From assembly GCA_012103315.1 (NCBI GenBank), contig WLWZ01000003.1:1-64000 (forward strand): 64,000 nucleotides of DNA, in the 5' to 3' direction. The notes below the pieces were generated by a model that did not search any database, was not told where the DNA came from, and saw only the letters and a list, made by a program, of their open reading frames with translations. Of this stretch, positions 1 to 9,018 are shown piece by piece. Each line of letters starts with the position of its first letter. Positions within the stretch are counted from its first letter, which is position 1. This DNA comes from Alphaproteobacteria bacterium (GTDB lineage Bacteria; Pseudomonadota; Alphaproteobacteria; MPNO01; UBA2964). Both the position numbers and the translations under genes were made by a program.

Positions 1-1
1 C

Positions 2-592
2 TACGAAGACGTTCCGATGTCGCTCCGCCCCTATCAGGAGCCCCTACCCCCTTATTGGTATGGCTCATCAAACACCGTTGGCGCGGAGTGGGCGGGCGAA
101 CAGGGAATGCATTTCACCTCTAACGGCCCGATTCCACAGGCCAAAGAGAATATCGATGCCTATGTCGCTGCCTTAAAGAAACGCGGTGGCCCGGCCCAGC
201 CAAAGAGCGAGTTCCCCGGCGGTGCTGCCATCGGCCAACTACGGCACATCGTTGTCGCGGACACCGACGAAGAAGCCCGAAAACTCGCTAAGCCAGCGCT
301 TGAGCATCACATCGGCAACCTCAACTGGCTACGGATGCGCCACGGCGATACTGAGTTTACCAAGCGACTCAACGTGCATCGCGGCGCTTCCTATGAAAGC
401 TGGGAAGAGATGGAAATGGTTATCGCGGGCAGCCCAGAAACGGTTATCGCCGAGATTACCCGACAGTCGGAAATCCTCGGGATTAACTATTTACTGGCCT
501 ATCTGTTCTTTGGTTCAATGACGCTAAAACAGGCCATGCGATCCTTCACCCTGTTCCGAGACAAGGTCATGCCAAATCTCGCTGACCTTTAG
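2..592 (+). CDS. LLM class flavin-dependent oxidoreductase, C-terminal part (5' end outside window)
   Basis: The reading frame is open from the first bases of the window, so the gene starts upstream; the first ATG at 17 is internal. About 196 residues are visible. The segment LPPYWYGSSNT followed by A-x-x-G-M-H-F-T and the C-terminal region with SPETVIAEI and LAYLFFGSMTLKQAMRSF matches the last half of luciferase-like (LLM) monooxygenases, which use reduced flavin and O2 on varied substrates. The N-terminal flavin-binding part of the barrel is not visible, so the substrate cannot be guessed. It converges with the DUF427 gene, whose stop lies four bases away. Confidence 0.8.
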   Translation, partial: YEDVPMSLRPYQEPLPPYWYGSSNTVGAEWAGEQGMHFTSNGPIPQAKENIDAYVAALKKRGGPAQPKSEFPGGAAIGQLRHIVVADTDEEARKLAKPALEHHIGNLNWLRMRHGDTEFTKRLNVHRGASYESWEEMEMVIAGSPETVIAEITRQSEILGINYLLAYLFFGSMTLKQAMRSFTLFRDKVMPNLADL

Positions 593-596
593 GCCG

Positions 597-1415
597 CTAT
601 TTCTTCCACTTTGATTCCGGGCGCGGCAATTCTTCGCCATCTAGAAATACGGCGTCGACGTTCTCATTAAAGAAACAAATCAAGTCTTTAATTCGAGGGC
701 ATTCGGGCAAGGTTTCACGGTAACACCAAGCAATATCTTCATATGTTGTACCGTTGATCATCGCGGAGAAATAACTGGCACGTCCCTTATAGGGGCAAAC
801 GGATGTTGTTTCCGTTGGGGTTAGAATTTCCATCTTCACATCGGATTCTGGGATGTAAAACCGCAAGGGGTGATTGCCTTCAAACGCGAACATCGCATTG
901 GTCGTCTCTGCCACAACCTCACCGCCCAAAACAACCTTCACCGGTCGGTGCGACGGAACGGTATCAAGACGCTTTTTCGGATCTCGGGCATGGCCAAATA
1001 TCTGCTCGTCCTCTTCCCACCACTCGTCCATCTTGTTCCAGTAAAACGCAACATAGTCCTTAATGCCCAACATTTCGTCATAAGGATTTCGATAGGCCCA
1101 CATGACATTCTCTTCAGTACGGTCCCCGATTGATAACGTCCAATAAGAGGCATCTCCTTTATAACCGCAATGCGTGGTGTGATCGGTGGACGCAAACAAA
1201 TCCATTCGTACATCGCCCATGGGGAAATAGAGAGCCGGCACACGGCCACCTTCCCGCATCAGCATGACATCGGTGGAATCGACGATCACTTCACCATTGA
1301 ACTTAATACGAATACGTCGCGGACTGGGCTCAAACTCCAGAACTTTATCCGGATTTTTAGCAAACCCTGGTGCTTTACCAGGCCCGGTTGCGTTTGATGG
1401 TGCCGTTCCATCCAT
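597..1415 (-). CDS. Protein with two DUF427 domains
   Basis: This 272-residue soluble protein holds two copies of the DUF427 fold, at about residues 30-130 and 155-255. Each has the family hallmarks: a G-E-V-x-x-x-T/S opening strand, a G-x-x-P-L/A-x-Y-(F/I)-P segment, and a C-x-Y-K-G-x-A-S-Y motif (HCGYKGDASYW and VCPYKGRASYF). The biochemical role of DUF427 is unsettled. Single-domain and tandem forms are both common, so the duplication is not unusual. There is no signal peptide or membrane segment. It is monocistronic and has no obvious link to the motility genes downstream. Confidence 0.85.
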   Translation of the reverse strand: MDGTAPSNATGPGKAPGFAKNPDKVLEFEPSPRRIRIKFNGEVIVDSTDVMLMREGGRVPALYFPMGDVRMDLFASTDHTTHCGYKGDASYWTLSIGDRTEENVMWAYRNPYDEMLGIKDYVAFYWNKMDEWWEEDEQIFGHARDPKKRLDTVPSHRPVKVVLGGEVVAETTNAMFAFEGNHPLRFYIPESDVKMEILTPTETTSVCPYKGRASYFSAMINGTTYEDIAWCYRETLPECPRIKDLICFFNENVDAVFLDGEELPRPESKWKK

Positions 1416-1512
1416 GTCGACCTCCTCGATTACAACAAAATAGCTGCGCTGTTTTCATATACCCCGTAAGCATCCTTCGACGGAACGCAGCAAAGAGCGC
1501 ATACTGCATTTA

Positions 1513-1989
1513 ATGGCATCCTACAGAAAACAATCCCAAAAGTCCGGCGAGTTACTTCTCGATGCGATCATTAGGCTCATCTACAGAGTCGGATTTCGCG
1601 TGATCGTCAAATTACGGCGCTTTGGATATCCTAAAAGGCCCGGCGTTGCTGTCGTCATCTGGTTTGGAGGAAAGGTTTTGGCAGTTCAGCACTCCTATAT
1701 TCAGGATTGGGGATTACCAGGCGGCTCCATCGACACTGGAGAAGAACCCAAGCAAGCCGCCGTCCGGGAAATGAAGGAAGAGCTGGGGCTAGACCTCAAT
1801 GCCGATGACCTGCTTCGCTGCGGCAACCTCAAGAACACTGAGGTTTTTAGAATAGACCTAACAACGGCACCCAATATCCAAGTCGATAATCGTGAGATCG
1901 TAGAAGCCTTTTTCATTGATCCCGAAGAACTCATTGCCAGGGTCTCCCGCTATGCCGATATTCTTCGAACGCCAACTAAACCAAGTTAG
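1513..1989 (+). CDS. Nudix hydrolase
   Basis: This 158-residue protein contains a complete Nudix box, G-x5-E-x7-R-E-x2-E-E-x-G, at about residues 71-93 (GSIDTGEEPKQAAVREMKEE...). The acidic residues coordinate Mg2+ for hydrolysis of a nucleoside diphosphate linked to another moiety. The N-terminal 40 residues are basic and amphipathic and precede the fold. The substrate (sugar nucleotide, mutagenic dNTP or other) cannot be predicted from the sequence. It stands alone between the DUF427 gene and a molybdoenzyme gene. Confidence 0.85.
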   Translation: MASYRKQSQKSGELLLDAIIRLIYRVGFRVIVKLRRFGYPKRPGVAVVIWFGGKVLAVQHSYIQDWGLPGGSIDTGEEPKQAAVREMKEELGLDLNADDLLRCGNLKNTEVFRIDLTTAPNIQVDNREIVEAFFIDPEELIARVSRYADILRTPTKPS

Positions 1990-2054
1990 GCAGGGATTTC
2001 CAGCGCGCCAAAGCCTGCTAAAATGGGACCAACAATGAGCAGGAGCATGTTCCG

Positions 2055-4376
2055 ATGAAGTTTGGTGTTGGCCAATCGGTACCAAGAACAGAAGACCCAC
2101 GATTTTTGACTGGTCGCGGAACCTATATCGACGATATCAATCCTCCCCACTTGGCTCATGCTGCCATTGTTTATGCGCAAGTACCTAGCGCCACGATCAA
2201 ATCGATAGACACGCGTGACGCAGAAACAGCGACAGGCGTGATTGCGATCCTTACCGGCGTAGACGCGGCTGAGGATGATTTAGGTGGCATTCCGACAGTC
2301 TATTTGCCACAAATGATGGGGCTATCCGCGGGCTATCGTACCGAACAGCCGGTAATCGCTCAGGATCAAGTGCGGTTTGTGGGCGAGCGGATCGCGCTCG
2401 TTATTGCCGAAACTGAAGCTCAAGCGCGCGACGCTGCCGCCTTAATAACCGCCGAATTTGACATTCTCGAAGCCGTAACGACCGCGGAAGCAGCGATCGC
2501 GGATGGTGCCCCGCTGGTTTACGACGACGCCCCCGGCAATATCGCTACAGATATCCATTACGGCGATGAAGCCGAAAGTGATGCCGCCTTTCAGAACGCA
2601 GCCTATGTCGTGGACGTATCCATCAGCAACAACCGGCTCGCCTGCGTTTCCATAGAGACCCGCGGTTGCATTGGCGATTATAACCCCGCTGATGATCGCT
2701 ATACGCTGCACAACAGTTGTCAGGGACAACACAACACACGCACAGCGATTGCCCAGTCCGTGCTTAAAATCCCGGAATCGCGGCTCCGTGTTATTTCAAA
2801 GGATGTCGGCGGCGGTTTCGGCATGAAAGGTGCCACCTATCCCGAAGATGCGTTGGTTCTGTGGGCATCAAAACGTGTCGGGCGTCCGGTCAAATGGATC
2901 GGTGACCGTTCCGAAGCAATGCTTGCGGACAATCAAGGCCGGGACCAAGTATTGGAAGGCACTCTTGCCCTCGATAAAGACGGGAAGTTTCTCGCAATGC
3001 GCTGGCGTGCCCTGCAAAACGCTGGCGCCTATATTCCGGGGTCTGGCTATATCCCCCTTGTTTTCTCTCTCCGAATTGCGACCTCAGTTTACCACCTACC
3101 AACTGTTGATATCGCAAGCCGTCACGTCTTTACGAATACAACGCCAACGTCAGCGTATCGCGGGGCAGGACGGCCAGAAGGCATCTATGCGATTGAGAGG
3201 TTAACAGACAAAGCCGCACTCGCCACCGGGATCGACCGTGTAGAATTACGACGGCGCAACATGATTTCACCCGACGCCCTGCCCTACACGACCCACACCA
3301 AGTTCATATATGACTCCGGCGACTTTGCAGGGGTCTTGGACAAATGTGTGACACTCGCAGACTGGAATGGGTTTGCCGCTAGAAAATCAGACAGCGAAGC
3401 TAAAGGATTTAAGCGCGGTATTGGAATTTCCTACTACATAGATGATTGCGGAAATTTTAATGAAAGCGTTGATATCCGCTTCGACCCCAGCGGTTCCTGC
3501 ACAATTTTTTCCGGCACCTTCAATCACGGGCAAGGCCATGAAACCGTCTATCCCCAGATGCTATCTGACTGGTTAAGCATCCCGTTTGACACCGTTCAGC
3601 TGGAACAAGGCGACACAGCGAGCGTGGCTTCAGGCCGGGGAACCGTTGCGTCCCGAAGCACGGTCTTGGCAGGTAGCGCCATGCGTTACGCCGCAGATGC
3701 CGTTATTGAAAATGGTAAAAAATTTGCAGCCCATTTCATGGAAGCAGATGCCAGCGATATTGAGTTTGCCGATGGCGTCTTCACTATTGCCGGGACTGAC
3801 CGTTCAATGCCCATCACTGACGTTGCGATGGCGTCATTTCGACCAGCAGGCATCCCTCAGGAGCTCGGCGTTGGCCTTACAGGCACCGGTGCCTATGCCG
3901 CAGTGCAACCAAGCTTCCCGAACGGGTGCCATATCTGCGAAGTCGAGATTGATCCCGAAACGGGCTCCGTTCGCCTCGATAAATATGCGGTGGTCGATGA
4001 TATCGGCGTGGTTATCAACCCAATGCTTGCTGACGGACAAATTCATGGCGGTATTGCCCAAGGTGTTGGACAGGCTCTAACAGAAGATGTCGTCTTTGAT
4101 GACGATTCTGGACAGTTAATGACCGGTTCGCTTTTGGATTACGCCATGCCTTTCGCTGATACTTTACCCTCCTTTGACATGGAATTTCACGAAGTACCCT
4201 GCCAATCCAACCCCATTGGCGTGAAAGGCGCTGGCGAAGGTGGCACGGTAGGGGCAACTCCCGCGGTGATTAGCGCTATCCTAGATGCGTTAGGCCCGTT
4301 GGGGGTCACAGACATCAAAATGCCCGCGACTGCCCAACGCATCTGGAAAGCCATCGAAAAAGCGCGGCACCCCTAG
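2055..4376 (+). CDS. Xanthine dehydrogenase/CO dehydrogenase family molybdopterin-binding large subunit
   Basis: This 773-residue protein is full length for the molybdenum hydroxylase large subunit. The N-terminal ald_Xan_dh_C (a/b hammerhead) domain covers about residues 15-120, followed by the molybdopterin-binding domains. Visible cofactor motifs are GGGFGMKG, TSAYRGAGRPEG, NHGQGHETVYPQ and the late GVKGAGEGGTVGATPA loop, whose glutamate is the expected catalytic base. Such subunits hydroxylate heterocycles or aldehydes, or oxidise CO; the CO-specific AYXCSFR loop is absent (AYRGAGR instead), so it is not a form I CO dehydrogenase. An AGGAG site precedes the ATG. The medium FAD and small 2Fe-2S subunits are not adjacent, so partners must be encoded elsewhere. 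Confidence 0.9.
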   Translation: MKFGVGQSVPRTEDPRFLTGRGTYIDDINPPHLAHAAIVYAQVPSATIKSIDTRDAETATGVIAILTGVDAAEDDLGGIPTVYLPQMMGLSAGYRTEQPVIAQDQVRFVGERIALVIAETEAQARDAAALITAEFDILEAVTTAEAAIADGAPLVYDDAPGNIATDIHYGDEAESDAAFQNAAYVVDVSISNNRLACVSIETRGCIGDYNPADDRYTLHNSCQGQHNTRTAIAQSVLKIPESRLRVISKDVGGGFGMKGATYPEDALVLWASKRVGRPVKWIGDRSEAMLADNQGRDQVLEGTLALDKDGKFLAMRWRALQNAGAYIPGSGYIPLVFSLRIATSVYHLPTVDIASRHVFTNTTPTSAYRGAGRPEGIYAIERLTDKAALATGIDRVELRRRNMISPDALPYTTHTKFIYDSGDFAGVLDKCVTLADWNGFAARKSDSEAKGFKRGIGISYYIDDCGNFNESVDIRFDPSGSCTIFSGTFNHGQGHETVYPQMLSDWLSIPFDTVQLEQGDTASVASGRGTVASRSTVLAGSAMRYAADAVIENGKKFAAHFMEADASDIEFADGVFTIAGTDRSMPITDVAMASFRPAGIPQELGVGLTGTGAYAAVQPSFPNGCHICEVEIDPETGSVRLDKYAVVDDIGVVINPMLADGQIHGGIAQGVGQALTEDVVFDDDSGQLMTGSLLDYAMPFADTLPSFDMEFHEVPCQSNPIGVKGAGEGGTVGATPAVISAILDALGPLGVTDIKMPATAQRIWKAIEKARHP

Positions 4377-4437
4377 CGTTTTCCGATTTGGTCCGGTACA
4401 AACGCGCAACCTTAGAACCGAAATTGCGGAGAATTAA

Positions 4438-5430
4438 ATGGCTGACATAAAGCTTACCATGGCGATGAACCGATATGACCATGTTCAAGACATGGCAACC
4501 GGTCATGTAAAGCCTGAAGGCATTGACCTAACTGTCATCAACCATGGCCCCGAAGAAATCTTCCATCGCTTCTTATTTAGTCAGGAATGGGAAATCTCCG
4601 AAATTTCAATGGGCATGAGTACCTCTTGGATTTCCCGCGGCGACGCACCTTTTGTCCTGATCCCAATCTTCCCATCGCGCGTTTTCCGCCATTCCTCAAT
4701 TTATATGCTCAAGGACGGCCCCATCAAATCTGCTGCCGACCTCAAGGGTAAACGCATCGGCGTCCCCGAATGGGGTCAGACCGCTGGGATTTATACGCGT
4801 GGCTGGATGGAACATACCGCTGGTGTTCCCCTCAGCAGCGCGACGTGGTTCCAATCGGGCATTAACGATCCGGGCCGCCAGGAGGCGTCTCAACTGAACC
4901 TACCCGATGATATCGACCTGACAATTGTTACGGACCGGTCGCTGATGCAGATGATGTTCGATGGCGATCTCGATTGTGCCTTTTCTGCGCGTCCCCCGAA
5001 TGAATTTAACGCCGGTGATCCAAGGGTCGTTCAGCTCTACCCGAATTACCGTGAAGAAGAAGAAAAATATTTCAACGAGACCGGCATCTTCCCAATCATG
5101 CACACGGTCGCTGTTCGGCGCGATGTGTTTGAAAAAGAACCATGGGTCGCCTTAAACCTGATGACCGCATTTGAAGAAGCCAAGGCGCGTAGTTTCGAGC
5201 GCATCGCCAATTTCACAGTGTCTCAATTTCCTGTCGCATGGAACTATTACGACGGACTCGAGAGCAATCATAAAATGTTCGGTGAAGAGCAATGGCCTTA
5301 TGGCATCGACTCAAACCGTACAACGCTGGAAGCCTTCCTGCAGTTTGGCTTTGAGCAAGGCACATTGCACAAGAAGCTCGAAGTCGAAGACCTATTCCCC
5401 GAAGAAGTCCGTCACCATTTCAAACTCTAG
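4438..5430 (+). CDS. Substrate-binding-like protein, 4,5-dihydroxyphthalate decarboxylase-related family
   Basis: This 330-residue protein resembles the type 2 periplasmic-binding fold group that includes 4,5-dihydroxyphthalate decarboxylase and NMT1/TauA-like solute-binding proteins. The typical segment is SAADLKGKRIGVPEWGQTA, then WMEHTAGVP. It has no recognisable signal peptide, which argues for a cytoplasmic enzyme or an unusual binding protein rather than a standard ABC receptor. No permease or ATPase genes are adjacent. It lies 61 bp after the molybdoenzyme gene on the same strand, so the two may be cotranscribed in a catabolic unit. Exact function is unknown. Confidence 0.75.
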   Translation: MADIKLTMAMNRYDHVQDMATGHVKPEGIDLTVINHGPEEIFHRFLFSQEWEISEISMGMSTSWISRGDAPFVLIPIFPSRVFRHSSIYMLKDGPIKSAADLKGKRIGVPEWGQTAGIYTRGWMEHTAGVPLSSATWFQSGINDPGRQEASQLNLPDDIDLTIVTDRSLMQMMFDGDLDCAFSARPPNEFNAGDPRVVQLYPNYREEEEKYFNETGIFPIMHTVAVRRDVFEKEPWVALNLMTAFEEAKARSFERIANFTVSQFPVAWNYYDGLESNHKMFGEEQWPYGIDSNRTTLEAFLQFGFEQGTLHKKLEVEDLFPEEVRHHFKL

Positions 5431-5458
5431 GGGTTAGCCGTAACGGTCAGCGCTGGGC

Positions 5459-6547
5459 CTAGGCCCGGTTCTGGCCGGGCAATTTTCCTTTCAAACGCAG
5501 CACGTACGAGATAACTTCCGCGACCGCCTTATAGTGCTCGGTAGGAATTTCATCGCCGATCTCAACGGTGGCATGCAACGCCCTGGCCAATGGCGGATTC
5601 TCCATTATCGGAATGCCATTCTCCTCTGCGATTTCACGAATTTTAAAGGCGACATGATCCGCACCTTTTGCCAGAACGGATGGTGCCGCCATCGTGTCCA
5701 GGTCATATTTTAATGCTACCGCAAAATGGGTCGGGTTGGTCACGACGACGGAAGCTTCAGGGACAGATTGCATCATACGTTGTTGAGCACGTTCGCGGCG
5801 AATCTGACGTAAGCGACCGCGAATTTGCGGATCGCCTTCTGATTGCTTCATCTCGTCCTTAATATCCTGGCGCGACATCCGCATTTGCTTGGTGTGCTGC
5901 ACCCGTTGCACCAGAAAATCGAGCAACGCGATAACCGAGATAATTGCCAGAACGCCGATCATCAACCGGACAACCAGCTCATGCATTTTTCCCATCGACG
6001 CCGGGAGCGCCATGAGCGGCATTTGTTCGAGGCCAACGAAATCATCCCACAGCACTGCGATAGCGACACATGCGACGATGGCGAGTTTAAAAACGCCCTT
6101 GGCAAATTCGAGAAACGACTTCACTGAAAACAGACGCTTAATGCCGCTCTTCAAGGAAATCTTTTCCAGCTTTGGCTTAATCGACTCCGGCGCAAAAATA
6201 AAACCATTCTGGACAAGGCCAGCACCGAGCGCAGCGAAGATCAGCAATATCATTACTGGGGCTAAGGCCGTAACGACCTCCAAAACAGTGTCAGCCAAGA
6301 CTCCGCTAAAACCACCCGCACCGATGGGAATTGAATGTGGCTGTTCAAGAAACTTCACAAAAACTCCGCTGAGATCGGTCATGAGGGTCGGTAGCAGCAG
6401 CGCAACAAAAGCCGTGCTGGCGAGAATCATGAACCAGTGATTGACCTCACGAGATGTAGCGACTTGCCCTTTATCACGGGCGTCATCCAACTTTTTCTGA
6501 GTTGGCTCTTCAGTTTTTTGCGATTTATCTTGGGAATCTTCAGACAT
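5459..6547 (-). CDS. flhB: Flagellar export gate/specificity switch protein FlhB
   Basis: FlhB is an inner-membrane component of the flagellar type III export gate. It switches export from rod/hook to filament substrates after self-cleavage at an NPTH site. The 362-residue sequence has the charged N-terminus (SEDSQDKSQKTEEPTQKKLDDARDKG region), four hydrophobic segments between about residues 35 and 215, and the cleavage motif NPTH at residues 271-274. It is the last gene of the minus-strand operon flgB-flgC-fliE-fliQ-fliR-flhB and lies 3 bp after fliR. Confidence 0.97.
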   Translation of the reverse strand: MSEDSQDKSQKTEEPTQKKLDDARDKGQVATSREVNHWFMILASTAFVALLLPTLMTDLSGVFVKFLEQPHSIPIGAGGFSGVLADTVLEVVTALAPVMILLIFAALGAGLVQNGFIFAPESIKPKLEKISLKSGIKRLFSVKSFLEFAKGVFKLAIVACVAIAVLWDDFVGLEQMPLMALPASMGKMHELVVRLMIGVLAIISVIALLDFLVQRVQHTKQMRMSRQDIKDEMKQSEGDPQIRGRLRQIRRERAQQRMMQSVPEASVVVTNPTHFAVALKYDLDTMAAPSVLAKGADHVAFKIREIAEENGIPIMENPPLARALHATVEIGDEIPTEHYKAVAEVISYVLRLKGKLPGQNRA

Positions 6548-6550
6548 GAT

Positions 6551-7315
6551 TTATCCTGCGAGCAAGATCCCCTGAAATTTCCCTTGAAAAGAATCAAGAA
6601 ACCACATCATGCCAGCCGACAACGAAACGGCCATAACCATAAAAGCGAGTCCGATTTGAATTGGGATAGCGATGAAAAAGACCTGGACCTGAGGCATTAA
6701 CCTGGCGAGTAAACCCAGCCCAAGATAGAACAACATGCCCATCACAATTAGCGGCGACGCAATTTGCATGGCTAACAGAAAACTGTCGCTGAGGGTTCTG
6801 ATCGCCGTTTCCGCAAAATCGCCGATCGGCAGAGGTTCTCCGGGCTGAAATACCTGATATGAATCAGCAACCGCCATCAGCATCATGTGATGCAGGTCGC
6901 TCATAAAGATCAAAAAGACGCCAAGGATATTGAAGAACGTCCCAACCAAGGAGCCTTGCGTCGAGTTAACCGGATCAAATTGCTGAGCATTCGCCAAACT
7001 GCTTTGAAACCCCATGATCGTTCCGGCAGTGTGAAGGGCGGCGATCATGATCCGTGTAAGCCCGCCAAGAAACAGACCGATTGCCATCTCTCGCCCCAAA
7101 ATTGTGAGCATGCCCATGGGACCATCAGGCAGCGCTGGAATTGAGGAATTTACGGCCGGTGTAATGACAATGGTAATCGCAAAAGCCAGAACGAGTCTGA
7201 CCCGGGCGCTGACGAATACCTCGCCAAAGCCCGGCAACAGCATCATCACAGCCCCTACCCTGGCGAATACAAACGCCAGGGCAAAGACGTCTCCTGTGAC
7301 AAGGTTTTGAAACAC
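6551..7315 (-). CDS. fliR: Flagellar export gate protein FliR
   Basis: This 254-residue integral membrane protein has the FliR pattern: an early hydrophobic segment ending in R-V-G-A-x-x-x-L-P-G-F-G, and a conserved GLFLGGLTRIM region in the middle. FliR assembles with FliP and FliQ into the export gate inside the MS ring. It lies 6 bp after fliQ and 3 bp before flhB, which indicates tight translational coupling. Length and domain layout are normal. Confidence 0.96.
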   Translation of the reverse strand: MFQNLVTGDVFALAFVFARVGAVMMLLPGFGEVFVSARVRLVLAFAITIVITPAVNSSIPALPDGPMGMLTILGREMAIGLFLGGLTRIMIAALHTAGTIMGFQSSLANAQQFDPVNSTQGSLVGTFFNILGVFLIFMSDLHHMMLMAVADSYQVFQPGEPLPIGDFAETAIRTLSDSFLLAMQIASPLIVMGMLFYLGLGLLARLMPQVQVFFIAIPIQIGLAFMVMAVSLSAGMMWFLDSFQGKFQGILLAG

Positions 7316-7321
7316 GCGCCG

Positions 7322-7588
7322 CTAACCCAACGCGATTATCCGGTCGAATAAACCCTGTGTAAACGTCGTCATGGAGGTCAGCATAAAGGGCATGAACACA
7401 AGCAAAGATATGAATATCACCAAAATTTTGGGAACAAATGCCAGTGTCATTTCCTGAATTTGTGTCAGTGCTTGAAACAGCGAAATGCTGAGACCGACAA
7501 TTAGGGCAATCAACATCACGGGGGCACTGATCTTCAACATGACGATCAATGCATCTCGCGATATTTCAATAATATCGACAGCGTTCAT
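7322..7588 (-). CDS. fliQ: Flagellar export gate protein FliQ
   Basis: This 88-residue protein has two transmembrane hairpin helices (about residues 15-40 and 52-75), the standard FliQ layout. It includes the conserved LIVGLSISLFQALTQIQEMT segment between them. It packs with FliP and FliR in the export gate. The gene sits between fliE and fliR in the flgB operon. Confidence 0.96.
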   Translation of the reverse strand: MNAVDIIEISRDALIVMLKISAPVMLIALIVGLSISLFQALTQIQEMTLAFVPKILVIFISLLVFMPFMLTSMTTFTQGLFDRIIALG

Positions 7589-7636
7589 TTTGGTCTTTTC
7601 GCTTCCCCGCTTAAAACCCCATAGAGGCAGGACTTC

Positions 7637-7948
7637 CTAAATTGGCATGCTGATAATGTCTTGATAGGACTGAATGACGCGATCCCGGATCGACAAAGCG
7701 GTCTGCAATGTAACCTCGGCATTGGTAACAGCGGTCACGACTTCGCGGAGATCTGCAGTGCCCGCTACAGCTTTCGCACTCATCGCCTCACTGTGACGAC
7801 CTGTTTCGATAGCGCCTTTCATAGCATCACCGAGCATGTCAGAAAAATTCTTGGTTGGATCTCCTACCCGCGGCTCCATCCCCGAGACAGAACCAACTTT
7901 GCCCAATTTAGCGTAGGCTGACGCAGCTGCGCCTACATTAGCGACCAT
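7637..7948 (-). CDS. fliE: Flagellar hook-basal body junction protein FliE
   Basis: FliE links the MS ring to the proximal rod. The 103-residue protein has a variable N-terminus and the conserved C-terminal helices, with TADLREVVTAVTNAEVTLQT and a final RDRVIQSYQDIISMPI region. A TAGGAGA ribosome-binding site precedes the ATG. It follows flgC by 28 bp and precedes fliQ by about 48 bp in the same operon. Confidence 0.95.
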   Translation of the reverse strand: MVANVGAAASAYAKLGKVGSVSGMEPRVGDPTKNFSDMLGDAMKGAIETGRHSEAMSAKAVAGTADLREVVTAVTNAEVTLQTALSIRDRVIQSYQDIISMPI

Positions 7949-7976
7949 TGATTTCTCCTATTCGAAAGAACATCGA

Positions 7977-8387
7977 TTATCGGCCCAGCAATCCAATTGT
8001 TTTATGAATCATCGATTTCGATACTTCGATAATCCTCAGATTGGCTTGGTAAGACCGCTGTGCTTCGCGCATATCCATCATTTCAATCAGTGAATTGACG
8101 TTCGGCATTTTTAGATAACCGTCCTTATCGGCGGCTGGGTGCCCAGGATCGTACTGTTTCCTAAACTCCGCCTTATCGACATCGAAATTCCGAATTTTTA
8201 CAAGCTTGGTGCCTAACTCGTTGTCGAGGACGTTGTGAAAGTTAACAATCTGTCGGCGATACGGATCACCACCCTTTTGGGAAGCCATTGAATCGGCGTT
8301 CGCGAGATTCTCGGCGATAACTTTTAATCGAACGCCCTGCACCTTCATGCCCGCCGCCGATATCTTGATTGATTTCATTAAATCCAT
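7977..8387 (-). CDS. flgC: Flagellar proximal rod protein FlgC
   Basis: This 136-residue rod protein has the N-terminal flg_bb_rod motif (ISAAGMKVQGVRLKVIAENLANADS) and the C-terminal flagellar domain ending in MREAQRSYQANLRIIEVSKSM. The KGGDPYRRQIVNF segment is typical of FlgC. It is exported through the gate encoded downstream. It lies 15 bp after flgB in the operon. Confidence 0.96.
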   Translation of the reverse strand: MDLMKSIKISAAGMKVQGVRLKVIAENLANADSMASQKGGDPYRRQIVNFHNVLDNELGTKLVKIRNFDVDKAEFRKQYDPGHPAADKDGYLKMPNVNSLIEMMDMREAQRSYQANLRIIEVSKSMIHKTIGLLGR

Positions 8388-8402
8388 GGCCGAACTCCTA
8401 CT

Positions 8403-8807
8403 CTACCGATCACGCCCAATTGCTTGTTTGAGCATCTGGACGTGCTTCCGATACAAGTTGGTCGCAAGTGAGTGTGCACCCCGCGTTTCTGAGACCTTCA
8501 TCAACTGCTCTTCTAACACCACAGCGTTGCCGCCAAGTGCAGACTCGTAAGTGTCCTTGGCAACTTCATGGCGATAAGGTCCTTTAACGTGCCGCGGTGC
8601 GATGTGAGAACCACTCGTTTGCGTCATCGTCATCGACGCTTGTGGAGTTTCCAACATTCTTTGAAAACTTTTCTTGCTAAGGTCTTTCGGCTTGAAACCC
8701 GGCGTATCCGAGTTCGCAATGTTATGCGCCAGAATATTTTGGCGCTGCGTAAGCCAACCCATACGCCGGTTGATCAACGAAAATATCGGTGTTTTGTTAA
8801 GATCCAT
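8403..8807 (-). CDS. flgB: Flagellar proximal rod protein FlgB
   Basis: This 134-residue protein is the first gene of the minus-strand rod/export operon. It shows the rod signature LTQRQNILAHNIANSDTPGFK at about residues 20-40, and a C-terminal E-x-Q-x-M-K-V-S-E-T segment shared by FlgB. The start is supported by the conserved N-terminal DLNKTPIFSLINRRM run. The operon promoter must lie in the 211-bp divergent spacer shared with csrA. Confidence 0.95.
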   Translation of the reverse strand: MDLNKTPIFSLINRRMGWLTQRQNILAHNIANSDTPGFKPKDLSKKSFQRMLETPQASMTMTQTSGSHIAPRHVKGPYRHEVAKDTYESALGGNAVVLEEQLMKVSETRGAHSLATNLYRKHVQMLKQAIGRDR

Positions 8808-9018
8808 CGCGTCCCTACGCCCTAATCACCTGGAAACCTGTTACGCGGTACTGTCGGCCAATCGCACCGGAAACGTTAAATGTGATCAGCCGGATTTTAG
8901 ATAAATTTGATTATCAGGTGCCGTTGTAAAGAAATTGTAAACACACTTAGTTTTATCTGGTGGCGTCGGGTCGGACGTAGTTTACGTCGCAAGCGGCACA
9001 GGTAGTGGCGAGGCCAAT
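8808..9018. other. Divergent intergenic region between flgB and csrA
   Basis: This 211-bp spacer should carry the promoters for the flgB operon (minus) and the csrA-fliO-fliP operon (plus). I found no -24/-12 sigma-54 element on either strand and no full TTAA-N7-TTAA box. AT-rich stretches occur around 8885-8960. A weak CGG...CCG half-match lies near 8855-8870 but is too poor to call as an FlbD-type site. Confidence 0.5.

Noticed and set aside
5456-5467. GGGCCTAGGCCC palindrome as a terminator between 4438-5430 and flhB
   Set aside because: A perfect 12-bp palindrome has no loop and no T-run follows; it may be chance or a weak bidirectional signal.
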